Shown: positions 8,388-17,893, counted from the first letter of the stretch. The stretch: DNA of 64,000 bases from Arthrobacter methylotrophus (GCF_039539965.1 NZ_BAABED010000001.1:3658001-3722000), one strand, 5' to 3'. A program made the numbers and translations. Notes: generated by a model not told the origin, from the sequence alone.

Positions 8388-9317
8388 TCAGACAGCTGTG
8401 AGATGCATCTCTGTCTGGCGTAGTGCCGAAATTCGATGCCATGGCGACAGCCCATCCCATCCGGCGCTCCACTTCACCGACTGGGCGGTTTCCCAGACAG
8501 TGGCGTGAGGCCGCGTCGCTTTGACCCCAAGCACATCTGAGCTCCGGCCCTCGTGGTGACGGAGAATCTCCTCAATTCGTGCCGGGAGGTTCGTGATCGG
8601 TTCGCCGTGGCCTGGCAGCGCAACCCAGTCGCCCATGGTGGAAAGGAGCTCCAGGGAACGTCTGTACTCGAGCAGGTGATTGCGGTCATTCCGGTCGGGG
8701 CCACCGAGCCCGATGCCGGGAAACTGATCCGGTAGAACATGATCCCCTGTGAGCACTAGTCTTTCGTTAGCCAGTGCGACGCATACCGACCCTGCAGTGT
8801 GGCCAGGCGTATGAATGACCTTCGCCGGGCGCCCCGGAATTTCAATGGTGGCGTTGTCTGAGAGGACCCTGTCAACGGTGGTTGGCGGCTGCTCGACCGG
8901 GGTAGCATCACGCAGGGCAGTGCGGGCAGCTGGGGGTACGCCCCAGGCGTCAAGCTCATCCTCACCTACGGCGCGGCTCACAAACTGGGCAGCGGCGTCG
9001 TGCCTATGCATCGCAAGGGTGGCGCCGCTCACCTGCCGCAATCTCTCGGCAAGCCCCCGATGATCCCGATGCAGGTGAGTTACGGTCACGGAACGGACAT
9101 CCTCAACCACGTGACCGATCCGGCGAAGTCCCTGCGACAGTGCATACCACGCCTCTTCGGTGTCCCAACCGGCATCCACCAAGTGGAGCGCGCAATCGGC
9201 GTCCTGAATCGCGTACACGTTGATGTCTGCGGGCCTTTTGTTGCCAGGAAGCGGCACGGGAACCCGCCAGATGAGGTCGGCCACCTCGATGACACCACCG
9301 CCGATCTCCTCCTCCAT
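8388..9317 (-). CDS. MBL-fold hydrolase
   Basis: Metallo-beta-lactamase-fold hydrolase of 309 residues with THLHRDH, HTPGHTAGS, TGDH and LPGHGEP, a complete metal-binding set. Unlike the two lactonase-like proteins, the C-terminal 60 residues form an extra helical segment, as in glyoxalase II-like and RNase Z-unlike MBL hydrolases that act on thioesters. The start is ATG at 9317, 6 nt after GGGAGGG; the longer frame from 9344 lacks a site. It lies just downstream of the FadB/thiolase pair on the same strand and might hydrolyse a CoA thioester or lactone of that pathway. Confidence 0.8.
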   Translation of the reverse strand: MEEEIGGGVIEVADLIWRVPVPLPGNKRPADINVYAIQDADCALHLVDAGWDTEEAWYALSQGLRRIGHVVEDVRSVTVTHLHRDHRGLAERLRQVSGATLAMHRHDAAAQFVSRAVGEDELDAWGVPPAARTALRDATPVEQPPTTVDRVLSDNATIEIPGRPAKVIHTPGHTAGSVCVALANERLVLTGDHVLPDQFPGIGLGGPDRNDRNHLLEYRRSLELLSTMGDWVALPGHGEPITNLPARIEEILRHHEGRSSDVLGVKATRPHATVWETAQSVKWSAGWDGLSPWHRISALRQTEMHLTAV

Positions 9318-9383
9318 AGATCCCTCCCGTGTCGATTCAACCATTGACGAGTGCCTCGCCGTTTCCTTGCTGCCCAGTGCGGC

Positions 9384-11504
9384 CTACCGGGCCGTCGGGT
9401 GAAATGGCTTCCCGTTGGCGCGCATGGAGGCGCCGGACCGATCCAGGTACGGCGTGATGCCGCCCAGGTGCAGCGGCCAGCCGGCCCCTGCAATCATGCA
9501 CAGGTCGATGTCCTGCGCAGCGGCCACGACACCTTCATCGAGCAGGAGCCCGATTTCCTCGGCCAACGCTTGCTGGACTCGTTCGAGCAATTCTTCGGAG
9601 GCGGCGGGCGATGTGCCGAAATCCAAGGCGTCCAGTGTGGACTGCGTGACGGAGCGGTGGCCGTCGTTATCAACGGCCCAGATTCCCTTGATCCCTTTGT
9701 CGATCAGGGTTTGCTGGTTCGCTGAGACGGGGAACCGATCACCAAAGGCGGCGTTGAGGGATTGGGTGACGTGTTGGGCCACCGGGATGCCGATCATCGC
9801 CAGGAGCGTGAATGGGGTCATGGGCAGGCCCATGGGTTTGAGCGCATTGTCCGCCACGTCCGCGGGGGTGCCTTGGTCGAAGGCCTGGATGACTTCACCC
9901 ATCAGCCGCAGGAGGATACGGTTGACCACAAAGCCGGTGGTGTCCCGTGTCAATACTGTGGTTTTCCTCAGGGCCTTGCCCAGGACAAATGCCGTGGCCA
10001 GGGCTATGTTGCTGCTCTGCGGGGCGGGGACGATTTCCACCAGGGGCATAACGGCGACCGGGTTGAAGAAGTGGAACCCGACCACCCGTTCGGGATGCCG
10101 CAGCTCCGCGGCCATGTCCGTGACGGACAACGAGGAGGTGTTGGTGGCGAGGATGCAGTCTTCGGAGACCACGGCTTCGACCTCCGCGAAGACCTGCTTC
10201 TTGACAGAGAGTTCCTCGAAGACCGCCTCGATGACGAAGTCGGAGTCGGCGAAGACGTCCTTGCTGACGGATCCGGTGACCAGTGCCTTGACACGTGTGG
10301 CGTCCTCGGCGGAGATCTGTTTCCTGGACAGGAGCTTGTTCACCTCGGCATGGACGTAGCCCACGCCTTTGTCCACCCGGCCCTGATCAATATCGGACAT
10401 GATTACCGGGATTTGGAGTTGCCGGGCGAAGAGCAGCGCCAGTTGCCCGGCCATCAGGCCGGCGCCGACGACGCCGACCTTCCGGACGGGCCGTGCGAGA
10501 TCCGGGTCCGGCGCGCCGGAGGGATTCTTGGACCGGCGCTGGAGCAAGTCCAGGAGCGCGTACACCGAGGCCTTGAATTCCGGCGTCAGGATCAGTTCGG
10601 TGAGCGCCTGGATCTCCAGTTCCGCGGCCTCGGCCTGGCTCAAGGTCCGGCAGCGTTCAAGCAGTTCCAGCACGCGGGACGGTGCGGGTGTGCTGGTGGC
10701 GTTCCTCGCTGTGAGAAAGGCATGGCCCGCGCGGAGGGCTGCGTCCCAGTCGACGTCGGCGACTTGGGCTTTTTCGGTGCGGCGGGCTGCCAGCGCTTGG
10801 AGGACCCTCCGGTCGTTGGCGATGATCGAGCCCGCCCACGCGAGGGACTGTACCAAGAAATCGGCTGGGTCATAGATGGTGTCGGCAATCCCCAAGTCAT
10901 GGGCGGCCCGGCCGCCGAGGGCCTTGTTGCTACTCAGCGCGTTCTCGATCATCACCTTGACCGCGTTCCTCGGGCCGATCAGCCGCGGCAGCCTGTATAC
11001 CCCGCCCCACCCAGGGACCAGGCCCAGATACGCCTCCGGCAACGCGATCCCGTTCGCACCGGCCGAGACCGACCGGTAGTCGGCGGCGAGGGCGATTTCT
11101 AGGCCCCCGCCGATGGCTGAGCCGTTGATAAACGCGAACGTTGGCACCGTCATCTCGGCGAGAATACGGAAGACAGCATGGCCGAGGGCGGCGATCTCCC
11201 GTGCCGCGTCCGGATCCGTGAGGTCCCGCATTACCGTCAGGTCGGCACCGGCCACAAAACTTCGGCCTTGACCGATAATACCGACACCGACAAATTCACC
11301 AGCAGCCGAACGAGCCATAACATCGCGAAGGAACATACCGAGTTCGTTCAATGATTCAGGGCTGAAGGTAGCCGGTTTGCCGGCACGGTCACCTGTCAGC
11401 GTAATGAGGGCGAAGATGCCCACTCCCGGCAACTGGATTTCCTCCAGATACGAATAAGTGGTGCTCACACTTCCGGCCCGAGCGCCGGAGACTGCGGCGT
11501 TCAC
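9384..11504 (-). CDS. FadB-like enoyl-CoA hydratase / 3-hydroxyacyl-CoA dehydrogenase fusion
   Basis: Bifunctional beta-oxidation protein of 706 residues. A crotonase domain (about 20-215) keeps both hydratase glutamates (GGGLEIAL; LPEAYLGLVPGWGG). A 3-hydroxyacyl-CoA dehydrogenase NAD domain (about 350-530) follows with GAGLMAGQ and HFFNPV, then a C-terminal helical domain. The NAD motif is unusual: GAGLMA replaces the common GAGTMG. GTG start inside the thiolase stop (GTGA), so it is coupled to the thiolase, like FadB/FadA but in thiolase-first order. A paralogue with the same unusual motif is at 32176-34329. Confidence 0.9.
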   Translation of the reverse strand: MNAAVSGARAGSVSTTYSYLEEIQLPGVGIFALITLTGDRAGKPATFSPESLNELGMFLRDVMARSAAGEFVGVGIIGQGRSFVAGADLTVMRDLTDPDAAREIAALGHAVFRILAEMTVPTFAFINGSAIGGGLEIALAADYRSVSAGANGIALPEAYLGLVPGWGGVYRLPRLIGPRNAVKVMIENALSSNKALGGRAAHDLGIADTIYDPADFLVQSLAWAGSIIANDRRVLQALAARRTEKAQVADVDWDAALRAGHAFLTARNATSTPAPSRVLELLERCRTLSQAEAAELEIQALTELILTPEFKASVYALLDLLQRRSKNPSGAPDPDLARPVRKVGVVGAGLMAGQLALLFARQLQIPVIMSDIDQGRVDKGVGYVHAEVNKLLSRKQISAEDATRVKALVTGSVSKDVFADSDFVIEAVFEELSVKKQVFAEVEAVVSEDCILATNTSSLSVTDMAAELRHPERVVGFHFFNPVAVMPLVEIVPAPQSSNIALATAFVLGKALRKTTVLTRDTTGFVVNRILLRLMGEVIQAFDQGTPADVADNALKPMGLPMTPFTLLAMIGIPVAQHVTQSLNAAFGDRFPVSANQQTLIDKGIKGIWAVDNDGHRSVTQSTLDALDFGTSPAASEELLERVQQALAEEIGLLLDEGVVAAAQDIDLCMIAGAGWPLHLGGITPYLDRSGASMRANGKPFHPTAR

Positions 11505-12703
11505 TGGGCTGCCTTGAGGATCAGCGCATCGCCCTGCCCGCCACCACCGCAGAGGGCGACCACGCCTGTGCCCCCGCCCCTGCGCTGCAGTGCCAGGGCC
11601 TGGTGGAGGACGAGCCGGGCACCGGACGCGCCGACCGGATGCCCGAGGGCGATGGCGCCGCCGTCGGCATTGATCCGGTCCGTTGCGATCCCCAGATCCC
11701 TGGCCGACTGGACGAGCACGGAGGCGAACGCCTCGTTGATTTCGATCAGGTCCAGGTCATCGACGCTCAGGCCTTCGCGCTTGAGCGCGGCCTCAATGGC
11801 ACGGGACGGCTGGGAATGCAGGGAGCCGTCAGGACCGGCGGTCTGGCCGTGCGCCCCGATCTCAACAATCCATTCCAGCCCGGCAGCTTCAGCCGCCGCT
11901 TTGCTGGCGATCACGACGGCGGCCGCGCCGTCTGAGAGCGGTGAAGCCGAACCGGCGGTGATGGTTGCGTCCTCAGCGGTCGAGAAGGCGGGCCTGAGCG
12001 CCGACAGTGACTCCGCCGTCGTGCCAGGGCGGATGCCTTCGTCGGCGCTTATCGTCAGTGCCATGCCCTTGCGCTGGGAGATGGTCAGGGGCGCGATTTC
12101 CGTCTCGAAGATCCCGGCGTCACGCGCGGCTTCGGCACGCTGGTGGGAACGGGCAGCGACCTGGTCCTGTTCCTCCCGGCCGATGCCGCGGACGGCGTTC
12201 CCGGCGTCGGTCGCGGCGCCCATCAGGTCCCCGCTGAACGGATCCTGCAGGCCGTCACGGTTAAGGGAATCGACCATCGGAGAGTCCCCGATGACGACGC
12301 CGGCGCGCAACCCCTTGACCAGGTGCGGGGCATTCGTCATGGATTCCTGCCCCGCCGCAACGACAAAGTCAGCTTCCCCCGCGCGGATCATCCGGGCCGC
12401 GTCGATGACGGCCGTCAGACCGGACAGGCACAACTTGTTCACCGTCACAGTGGGCACGTCCCAGCCGATACCCGCGCCCAGGCTGGCCTGGCGTGCCGGG
12501 CCCTGCCCCTCCCCGGCCTGGATCACCTGCCCGACAATGACGGCCTCGATCAGCCCGACAGCCACCCCTGCACGTTCCAGAGCCGCGCGGATCGCATGGG
12601 CGCCCAGATCGCTCGCCGACAACGGGGCCAAGCCGCCGCGGAAACGTCCAAACGGGGTACGCGCCCCACCAAGAATGACGGGTGTTCTGCTATCAGGATT
12701 CAC
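11501..12703 (-). CDS. Acetyl-CoA C-acyltransferase (thiolase)
   Basis: Thiolase of 400 residues. The nucleophile is Cys92 in NKLCLSGL; the C-terminal catalytic sites are GHPVGASG and CGGGGQG, the last differing from the common CIGGGMG. It should cleave a 3-ketoacyl-CoA to acetyl-CoA and a shorter acyl-CoA. GTG at 12703 follows GAAAGG. First gene of a thiolase-fadB unit whose promoter, around 12780, carries the motif A core. A paralogue is at 30992-32179. Confidence 0.92.
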   Translation of the reverse strand: MNPDSRTPVILGGARTPFGRFRGGLAPLSASDLGAHAIRAALERAGVAVGLIEAVIVGQVIQAGEGQGPARQASLGAGIGWDVPTVTVNKLCLSGLTAVIDAARMIRAGEADFVVAAGQESMTNAPHLVKGLRAGVVIGDSPMVDSLNRDGLQDPFSGDLMGAATDAGNAVRGIGREEQDQVAARSHQRAEAARDAGIFETEIAPLTISQRKGMALTISADEGIRPGTTAESLSALRPAFSTAEDATITAGSASPLSDGAAAVVIASKAAAEAAGLEWIVEIGAHGQTAGPDGSLHSQPSRAIEAALKREGLSVDDLDLIEINEAFASVLVQSARDLGIATDRINADGGAIALGHPVGASGARLVLHQALALQRRGGGTGVVALCGGGGQGDALILKAAQ

Positions 12704-12775
12704 GGATTGCCTTTCAGGGAAACTGCGGAAGATATGGAGGCAAGCAAGGAAGCGTGGGCACGACTCTTATTGTAA

Positions 12776-12795
12776 CTATAGTATATTATCTAGCC
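12776..12795 (-). promoter_or_regulatory. Motif A operator at the thiolase-fadB promoter
   Basis: Read on the minus strand it is CTAGATAATATACTATAG: the first 12 bases match the element at 4341-4352 exactly, and its core has one mismatch to AATATATT. It lies about 75-90 nt before the thiolase start. Confidence 0.5.
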
Positions 12796-12842
12796 TCTTA
12801 GGACACTTTGGGTCACTCGAAGCAAGGCACGCCTCTTGAAGC

Positions 12843-13703
12843 TCAGGAGGACGCTGCACGAAATTCGGGAACCGCAGCGCCCTTGCCCCGCTTCGCGAGT
12901 TGGATCAGCGAGTACACGTGCGCCCTCAAATCAGCGAAGCGCGGATCGGTGCGGGTGGACAACTGGTCCCGCTGTGTGGGGAGATCAACAAAGACCTCCT
13001 CCAGGACAACGGTCGGTTTGTTCGACAGTACGACGACGCGCTGGGCCAGGTACACGGCTTCATCAATATCGTGGGTGACGAAGAGGACGGTAACGCCGAG
13101 CCGCTCCCAAAGAGAGCGAACCAGGTCCTGGATCTCTGCGCGAGTCTGCGCGTCCACGGCGGCGAATGGCTCATCCATCAGCAGGACACTGGGTTCGTAG
13201 GCAACGGCACGTGCGATGGCGACGCGCTGCTGCATCCCGCCCGAGAGCTGCCAAGGGTGCGCATGTGCACTGTCCGGCAAACCAACAGCTTCCAGTGCTG
13301 CGTCCGCCCGTTTGCGGCGCTCGCTGCGGGGCAAACCCTTTTCCTTCAGCGGCAGCTCGACGTTCTCCCTGACGGTCAACCAAGGGAACAGGCTGCGACC
13401 ATAATCCTGGAACACGATCGCCATTCCGGCTGGTGGCCCCGAGATCGCCCGGCCATCGAGAATCACCTCACCCCCGGACAGCTCGGTTAGTCCTGCGATG
13501 CAGCGGAGCAGTGTGGTCTTGCCGGATCCAGAGGGACCAACGATGCAGACGAATTCGCCCTTCCTGACACTGAATGTGAGGTTCTGCACGACCTCCACAG
13601 GCCCGGATGCAGTGTGGTACGACTTCTTGATTCCTACAACGTCGAGGGCGATAAGGCCGGCAACGCCGGGTTCGGCGTATGCGCCTGCGGTTGAAAATGA
13701 CAT
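12843..13703 (-). CDS. ABC transporter ATP-binding protein (NitT/TauT type)
   Basis: ATPase subunit of 286 residues for an uptake ABC transporter. Walker A GPSGSGKTT (near 60), Q-loop, signature LSGGMQQRVAIARA, Walker B VLLMDEPFAAVD and switch His in THDIDEA are all present. It resembles SsuB/TauB/NrtD, which energise uptake of sulfonates, nitrate, thiamine precursors or aromatic carboxylates. The start chosen is ATG at 13703 after GAGAAAGG; an ATG at 13721 overlapping the permease stop is an alternative. Last gene of a SBP-permease-permease-ATPase operon next to an aromatic-acid carrier, so an aromatic acid is the best guess. Confidence 0.9.
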   Translation of the reverse strand: MSFSTAGAYAEPGVAGLIALDVVGIKKSYHTASGPVEVVQNLTFSVRKGEFVCIVGPSGSGKTTLLRCIAGLTELSGGEVILDGRAISGPPAGMAIVFQDYGRSLFPWLTVRENVELPLKEKGLPRSERRKRADAALEAVGLPDSAHAHPWQLSGGMQQRVAIARAVAYEPSVLLMDEPFAAVDAQTRAEIQDLVRSLWERLGVTVLFVTHDIDEAVYLAQRVVVLSNKPTVVLEEVFVDLPTQRDQLSTRTDPRFADLRAHVYSLIQLAKRGKGAAVPEFRAASS

Positions 13704-13717
13704 GTGAATGGCCTTTC

Positions 13718-14506
13718 TCATGGGCTGGTGCGAGCGGTACGTCGCTGACCGTGGTACCACGCCAGAACCCTGCTCTCGACGAACTGAAATATGGCGGAAA
13801 GCGCGACGCCGATGAGGCCGAGCACCATAATGCCCGTCCACATCTGCGGGATGGCAAACGTGCGTTGGAACTGGACCACGGAGGCGCCAAGTCCGCGATC
13901 AGCAGCGAACATTTCACTGATCACCATGAGAACGACGCCGATCGCAAGTGACAGGCGGGCCCCTGCCGCAATGCGGGGGCTGGCTCCCGGCAGGATGACT
14001 TTGAAAAACCGGGTTGACGGGCGGAACCTGAAGCTTCGTGCGGCATCGAGTAGTCCCGCTTCAAGGGAGCGCACGCCTTCTATCGTGTTGAGCAGGATCG
14101 GCCACATGCATCCCAGCCCGATGGTGACGATCTTGGACGTCTCGCTCGTGTAACCGGCAAAGAGTGCCACGATGGGGAGCAGGATCGGTGGTGGAACTGC
14201 CCTGACGAACTCAAGGATGGGATCGCACAGCGCACGCAACGTTGGCAAGGACCCTATGGCGGTTCCCAACGCAACGCCAAAGGCGAGCGCCATCGCATAG
14301 CCGAGCAGGAGTCTTGCCAGGCTCGGAAGCATGTCGCCCATCAGCCGCTCAGGGGTCCACGTTCCCGGAAAGGCATCGAAGATGACCGCCAGCGAGGGCC
14401 AGTACGGGTTGGTGCTCCCGTAAGAGAAGACCCACCACGCCAGGAGGAGAATCGCGGGCAGGGCAACCATTCTCGAAATTCGCCCGACGAGCCAAGGGAG
14501 CTTCAT
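13718..14506 (-). CDS. ABC transporter permease (NitT/TauT type), subunit 2
   Basis: Inner-membrane permease of 262 residues with about six membrane segments and the BPD-transporter EAA-like loop near LLDAARSFRFRPSTRFFKVILPGASPRI. The start is ATG at 14506, sharing one base with the stop of the first permease (TGATG) after AAAGGACC; longer frames run into that gene. With the other permease it probably makes a heterodimeric channel, whereas many SsuABC-type systems use a homodimer. Confidence 0.87.
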   Translation of the reverse strand: MKLPWLVGRISRMVALPAILLLAWWVFSYGSTNPYWPSLAVIFDAFPGTWTPERLMGDMLPSLARLLLGYAMALAFGVALGTAIGSLPTLRALCDPILEFVRAVPPPILLPIVALFAGYTSETSKIVTIGLGCMWPILLNTIEGVRSLEAGLLDAARSFRFRPSTRFFKVILPGASPRIAAGARLSLAIGVVLMVISEMFAADRGLGASVVQFQRTFAIPQMWTGIMVLGLIGVALSAIFQFVESRVLAWYHGQRRTARTSP

Positions 14507-15309
14507 CAAAGGTCCTTTCGGGTCGAGGGGTGCCAGCTCAAAATGCGACGCTGGAGTTGGCTGGTGCATTGATTGACGGCCACGCCGATCAGCCCCACCA
14601 CGATCACGAGTGCATAGGTTTCCGGGACCGCGCCGGAAGCCTGGGCAATCCCGATAGTGCGGCCAAGGCCAGGCACCCCGATGACGAGCTCTGCGGTGAT
14701 TTCGATGATCAGCGCCACCCATGCGGCGAGACGGAATCCGGTGACGATGTACGGAAGGGCAGTTGGCCAGAGCACCTTGGTTCCCATGGTGAACCTGGAA
14801 AAGCGGTAGGCGCGGCCGGTGTCCCGGACAACAGGGTCCACGTCGGCAAGACCGTAAATGACCTGGATGAGAATCTGGAAGAACGCCGCGTAGACAACCA
14901 GGACCAGTGCCGCTGGCGGACGGCTGCCAAAAAGCAGCACTACCAAAGGGATGAGGGCAACCGAAGGAATGGGGCGCAGGAACTCGATAGTCGAGGCGGT
15001 GTAGTTCCGGGCAAAAGGCACCGTTCCCAGAAAACCGCCGACGGCGATCCCTCCCGCCATCGCGATGGCGAGGCCCACGATCCATCCCGTCAACGTCTGG
15101 CCGAGCGCCACCCAGAATGCGCCTTCACCCAGTTGTCCTATGAGAACCGTGGCGATGTCGCTGAAAGGCGGGATGAACCGCGCATCTACTGCCCCGCTGC
15201 GCGGTAGGACCTCAGCGACCACTACGACGGCCAGAAGGCCCGCCGCCCCCAGAACTGCGTTACGCCCTTCAGAGCGAAGCAGTCCCGGGGACCGTGGAGC
15301 GAGACTCAC
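14506..15309 (-). CDS. ABC transporter permease (NitT/TauT type), subunit 1
   Basis: Inner-membrane permease of 267 residues, about six membrane helices, with the cytoplasmic coupling loop around DTGRAYRFSRFTMGTKVLWP. The start is GTG at 15309, overlapping the substrate-binding protein stop as GTGA; the longer frame from 15411 would lie inside that gene. Sequence is clearly different from the second permease, so the pair is not a recent duplication. Confidence 0.87.
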   Translation of the reverse strand: MSLAPRSPGLLRSEGRNAVLGAAGLLAVVVVAEVLPRSGAVDARFIPPFSDIATVLIGQLGEGAFWVALGQTLTGWIVGLAIAMAGGIAVGGFLGTVPFARNYTASTIEFLRPIPSVALIPLVVLLFGSRPPAALVLVVYAAFFQILIQVIYGLADVDPVVRDTGRAYRFSRFTMGTKVLWPTALPYIVTGFRLAAWVALIIEITAELVIGVPGLGRTIGIAQASGAVPETYALVIVVGLIGVAVNQCTSQLQRRILSWHPSTRKDL

Positions 15310-16307
15310 GGGAGTAGCCCTGCCACATTTGGCTTGGCGGTGAGCAGCTTCCCGTTGTACGCCAAGTCGCCAAGCAGTTCCAACGATCCACGATCGAGGC
15401 CTGCAGTCCACTTCGGCAAGTTCAGCTTCGGACCCGTCGCGGCGTCGATCTTGGTGTACGTCGGCAGGATCTTGCGTACGGCATCGCTGTTTCCTTGGGC
15501 ATACGCCTTGGACTTGTCCAGAGCAGTGACAAACTTCTGGACAACATCGGGATGCTGCTGCGCGAAGTCCTTTGACGTGAAGTAGTAACTGACCGTCAGG
15601 TTCGGGTTGGACGTTGCCGAAGCGAAGCTGGACGCCACTGAACGCAAACCCAGGTTCTTGGACTGGGCAAGGAATGGTTCCACGACCTCCCCGGCGTCCG
15701 CTTCGCCCCGCTGCACAACTGCGGGAATGTCCGCGAGGGGGATCTCGACGTACCGGATCGTGGTGGGGTCACCGCCGTCGTTCTTTACCGCGGCGCTGAC
15801 CGCCGTATCCGTCAGGCTATTGCGGACGGCGACAGCGATCGTCTTGCCGGCCAGATCCTTGGCGGACTTGATGGCGCTGTCGTTTCGCACCACCACTCCC
15901 TCGGGCTCGACCGCTGGGCCGCCGCCCACGGTGGAGACCCCGCTGGCGATGATCTGGACGGGGATGCCCTTTGAGGCGGCGACCAGCAACGACACGCCGT
16001 TGCTGAAGCCGAACTGGTATTGTCCGCTCACGACGGCGGGAACGATGGCTGCACCGGTGGCTGCCGACTCAATGGTCGGGATGAGGCCTTGATCCTTGAA
16101 GAAACCCTCCTGGACCCCGAGCTGGACCGGGGCGACATCGATAATGGGGATCAAGCCGATGGTGATCGGAGTGGGCGTCCCCGCGCCTGTTGGGGTGGAA
16201 GCCGCAGCGCTGCAGGCGCTGAACCCCAGCGCCACGATGGCTGCCGACGCCGTCAGCAGGAGTCTCCTACGGTTTAAGGGCATGGTTGTGATAGACGAAC
16301 TCTTCAT
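15306..16307 (-). CDS. ABC transporter substrate-binding lipoprotein (NitT/TauT, NMT1/THI5-like)
   Basis: Extracellular solute-binding protein of 333 residues. A basic start, hydrophobic segment and Cys32 in ALGFSAC look like a lipoprotein signal, though the -3 Phe is not ideal. The body matches SsuA/TauA-type proteins: IGLIPIIDVAPVQLGVQEGFFKDQGL near 48, then SAKDLAGKTIAV and a PFLAQSKNLGL segment. ATG follows AAAGGAGAG. It opens the ABC operon and is 115 nt downstream of the aromatic-acid carrier gene. Confidence 0.88.
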   Translation of the reverse strand: MKSSSITTMPLNRRRLLLTASAAIVALGFSACSAAASTPTGAGTPTPITIGLIPIIDVAPVQLGVQEGFFKDQGLIPTIESAATGAAIVPAVVSGQYQFGFSNGVSLLVAASKGIPVQIIASGVSTVGGGPAVEPEGVVVRNDSAIKSAKDLAGKTIAVAVRNSLTDTAVSAAVKNDGGDPTTIRYVEIPLADIPAVVQRGEADAGEVVEPFLAQSKNLGLRSVASSFASATSNPNLTVSYYFTSKDFAQQHPDVVQKFVTALDKSKAYAQGNSDAVRKILPTYTKIDAATGPKLNLPKWTAGLDRGSLELLGDLAYNGKLLTAKPNVAGLLP

Positions 16308-16380
16308 TTAACTCTCCTTTGAGCCAAAATGGTGCAGGTTCGCAGTACGGCTTCCGCCTGCCGCATGCGTTGGGGTGTGG

Positions 16381-16397
16381 CGGGCCGTTCAGGCCCG
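16381..16397 (-). terminator. Short GC hairpin after the aromatic-acid carrier gene
   Basis: CGGGCC and GGCCCG around the loop GTTCA, 26 nt after the carrier stop. Six base pairs and no T run; a weak or partial terminator at best. Confidence 0.4.
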
Positions 16398-16422
16398 GTC
16401 GTGGTGTCGCTTAGTCCTGGTG

Positions 16423-17796
16423 CTAGAGGGAGTTCAGCTGCTTGCCGTCACTTGACTGCAACGGAGTTTGGATTGCCGCGTTCTCCAGCTGCCTCTGGTG
16501 GGACTTTTTGTCGCTGACCATCGCGATGGCAAACGCCGCGATGAGGCCGGGAATGGCGAAGACGAAGAAGATCCCTTGGCTGCTGAGGGAAAAGGACAAG
16601 AGGAGTCCACCCAGGATTGGCCCCAGTATTGCGCCGATTCGGCCCATGCCGGATGCTGATCCAAGGGCTGTCGACCGGACGAAGGCGGGGTAGTACTCGG
16701 CAATGTAGACCTGCACCAGGTTCTGCACGCCGGTGATGGTCGCGCCGGCGATACCTACAAGTACATAACTGAGCAGGGCGTTGGTACTGACACCGACGCC
16801 GGCAATGACAATAGTTCCCGTAATGTACAGGGCGATCACAATCTTCTTGGCGCCAAGCCTGTCCGCCATTCGTCCGGCCACGATCGTCCCGATAATGCCT
16901 CCGAGCTGCCAAATCACAAGGAACGCCAGACTTGAGGCCAGGCTGAAGCCGCTTTCGATCATGAGCTTGGGCAACCAGTTCAAAATTCCGTATGCCATCA
17001 GCAGATGGGCGAAGAATGCCAGCCAGAACATCAGCGTGCTCATGGCCCTGTTGTTGTTGAACAGGTCTGTCAGCGGCAATTTCGCTTTCGACGGCGATTC
17101 CGTAGTGAACTCAATGTCCCGGTCAATCGTTTGGCTGGGGTCAATCCGCTCCAAAAGCTTGGCGATTTCCTCGCGATTGCCCCGCTTCATCAGGACCGAG
17201 ATGGATTCCGGCAAAGCCTTGTACATCCACGGGAGGAAGAGCAAGGGAATGGCAGCGACCCAGAGGCTCACCTGCCAGCCGGCGGTGGGAATGACCAGGA
17301 TTCCCAGCAACGGGGCAAGGAGGCCTCCGACGGCGAAACCGCACAGCACGATCGTGGTGATCGTTGCAGTCAGCCGTTTGGGCGAGAAGTCCGCCAGCAA
17401 AGCGATGACGTTGGGCATGATTCCGCCGAGGCCCAGACCGGCGATGACGCGGCAAACGGTGAAGAATGTGGGCTCCTGGGCGAAGCCGCACAGCGCCGTG
17501 AATACGCTGTAGAGCAATACAGTCACCAGGACGACGCGCTTCCTGCCCAGGCGATCGGCCAAAGCACCAAAACCGATCGCTCCGAACAGCATCCCCACGA
17601 GGCCGGAGCTTCCAATAGCTCCCGCTGCGACCGGAGTCAGTTTCCAAGCGGCCATCAGGGGCGGAGTGATGGTGCCGAAGACAGCTACGTCGTAGCCATC
17701 ACACATGATGAGGAGGAATCCCACCGCTGCGATCATCAGATGGAAGCGGTTGAATCGTGCCTCTTGCACATGTTGGGTCAAGTTGAGATTTTTCAT
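16423..17796 (-). CDS. MFS transporter, aromatic acid:H+ symporter family
   Basis: Membrane carrier of 457 residues with 12 predicted segments, similar to PcaK/BenK. The AAHS signature DGYDVAVFGTITPPLM lies in the first membrane segment (about 33-48) and the MFS loop reads GALADRLGRKRV. It should import an aromatic acid with protons. The start is ATG at 17796 after AAGGAAGAAGGA; the longer frame from 17955 would cross the promoter. Its promoter is one of two near-duplicate copies with a LysR-type box (17894-17960), linking it to the ring-cleavage genes. Confidence 0.92.
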   Translation of the reverse strand: MKNLNLTQHVQEARFNRFHLMIAAVGFLLIMCDGYDVAVFGTITPPLMAAWKLTPVAAGAIGSSGLVGMLFGAIGFGALADRLGRKRVVLVTVLLYSVFTALCGFAQEPTFFTVCRVIAGLGLGGIMPNVIALLADFSPKRLTATITTIVLCGFAVGGLLAPLLGILVIPTAGWQVSLWVAAIPLLFLPWMYKALPESISVLMKRGNREEIAKLLERIDPSQTIDRDIEFTTESPSKAKLPLTDLFNNNRAMSTLMFWLAFFAHLLMAYGILNWLPKLMIESGFSLASSLAFLVIWQLGGIIGTIVAGRMADRLGAKKIVIALYITGTIVIAGVGVSTNALLSYVLVGIAGATITGVQNLVQVYIAEYYPAFVRSTALGSASGMGRIGAILGPILGGLLLSFSLSSQGIFFVFAIPGLIAAFAIAMVSDKKSHQRQLENAAIQTPLQSSDGKQLNSL

Positions 17797-17893
17797 AGGA
17801 TCCTTCTTCCTTGAAGGTCGACGATCTACGTCGTGGAGATTTCGGCGTGCCTTGATGTCGCCGTCGCCGGTTGGAAAAGATGGGCTCTGAGAC

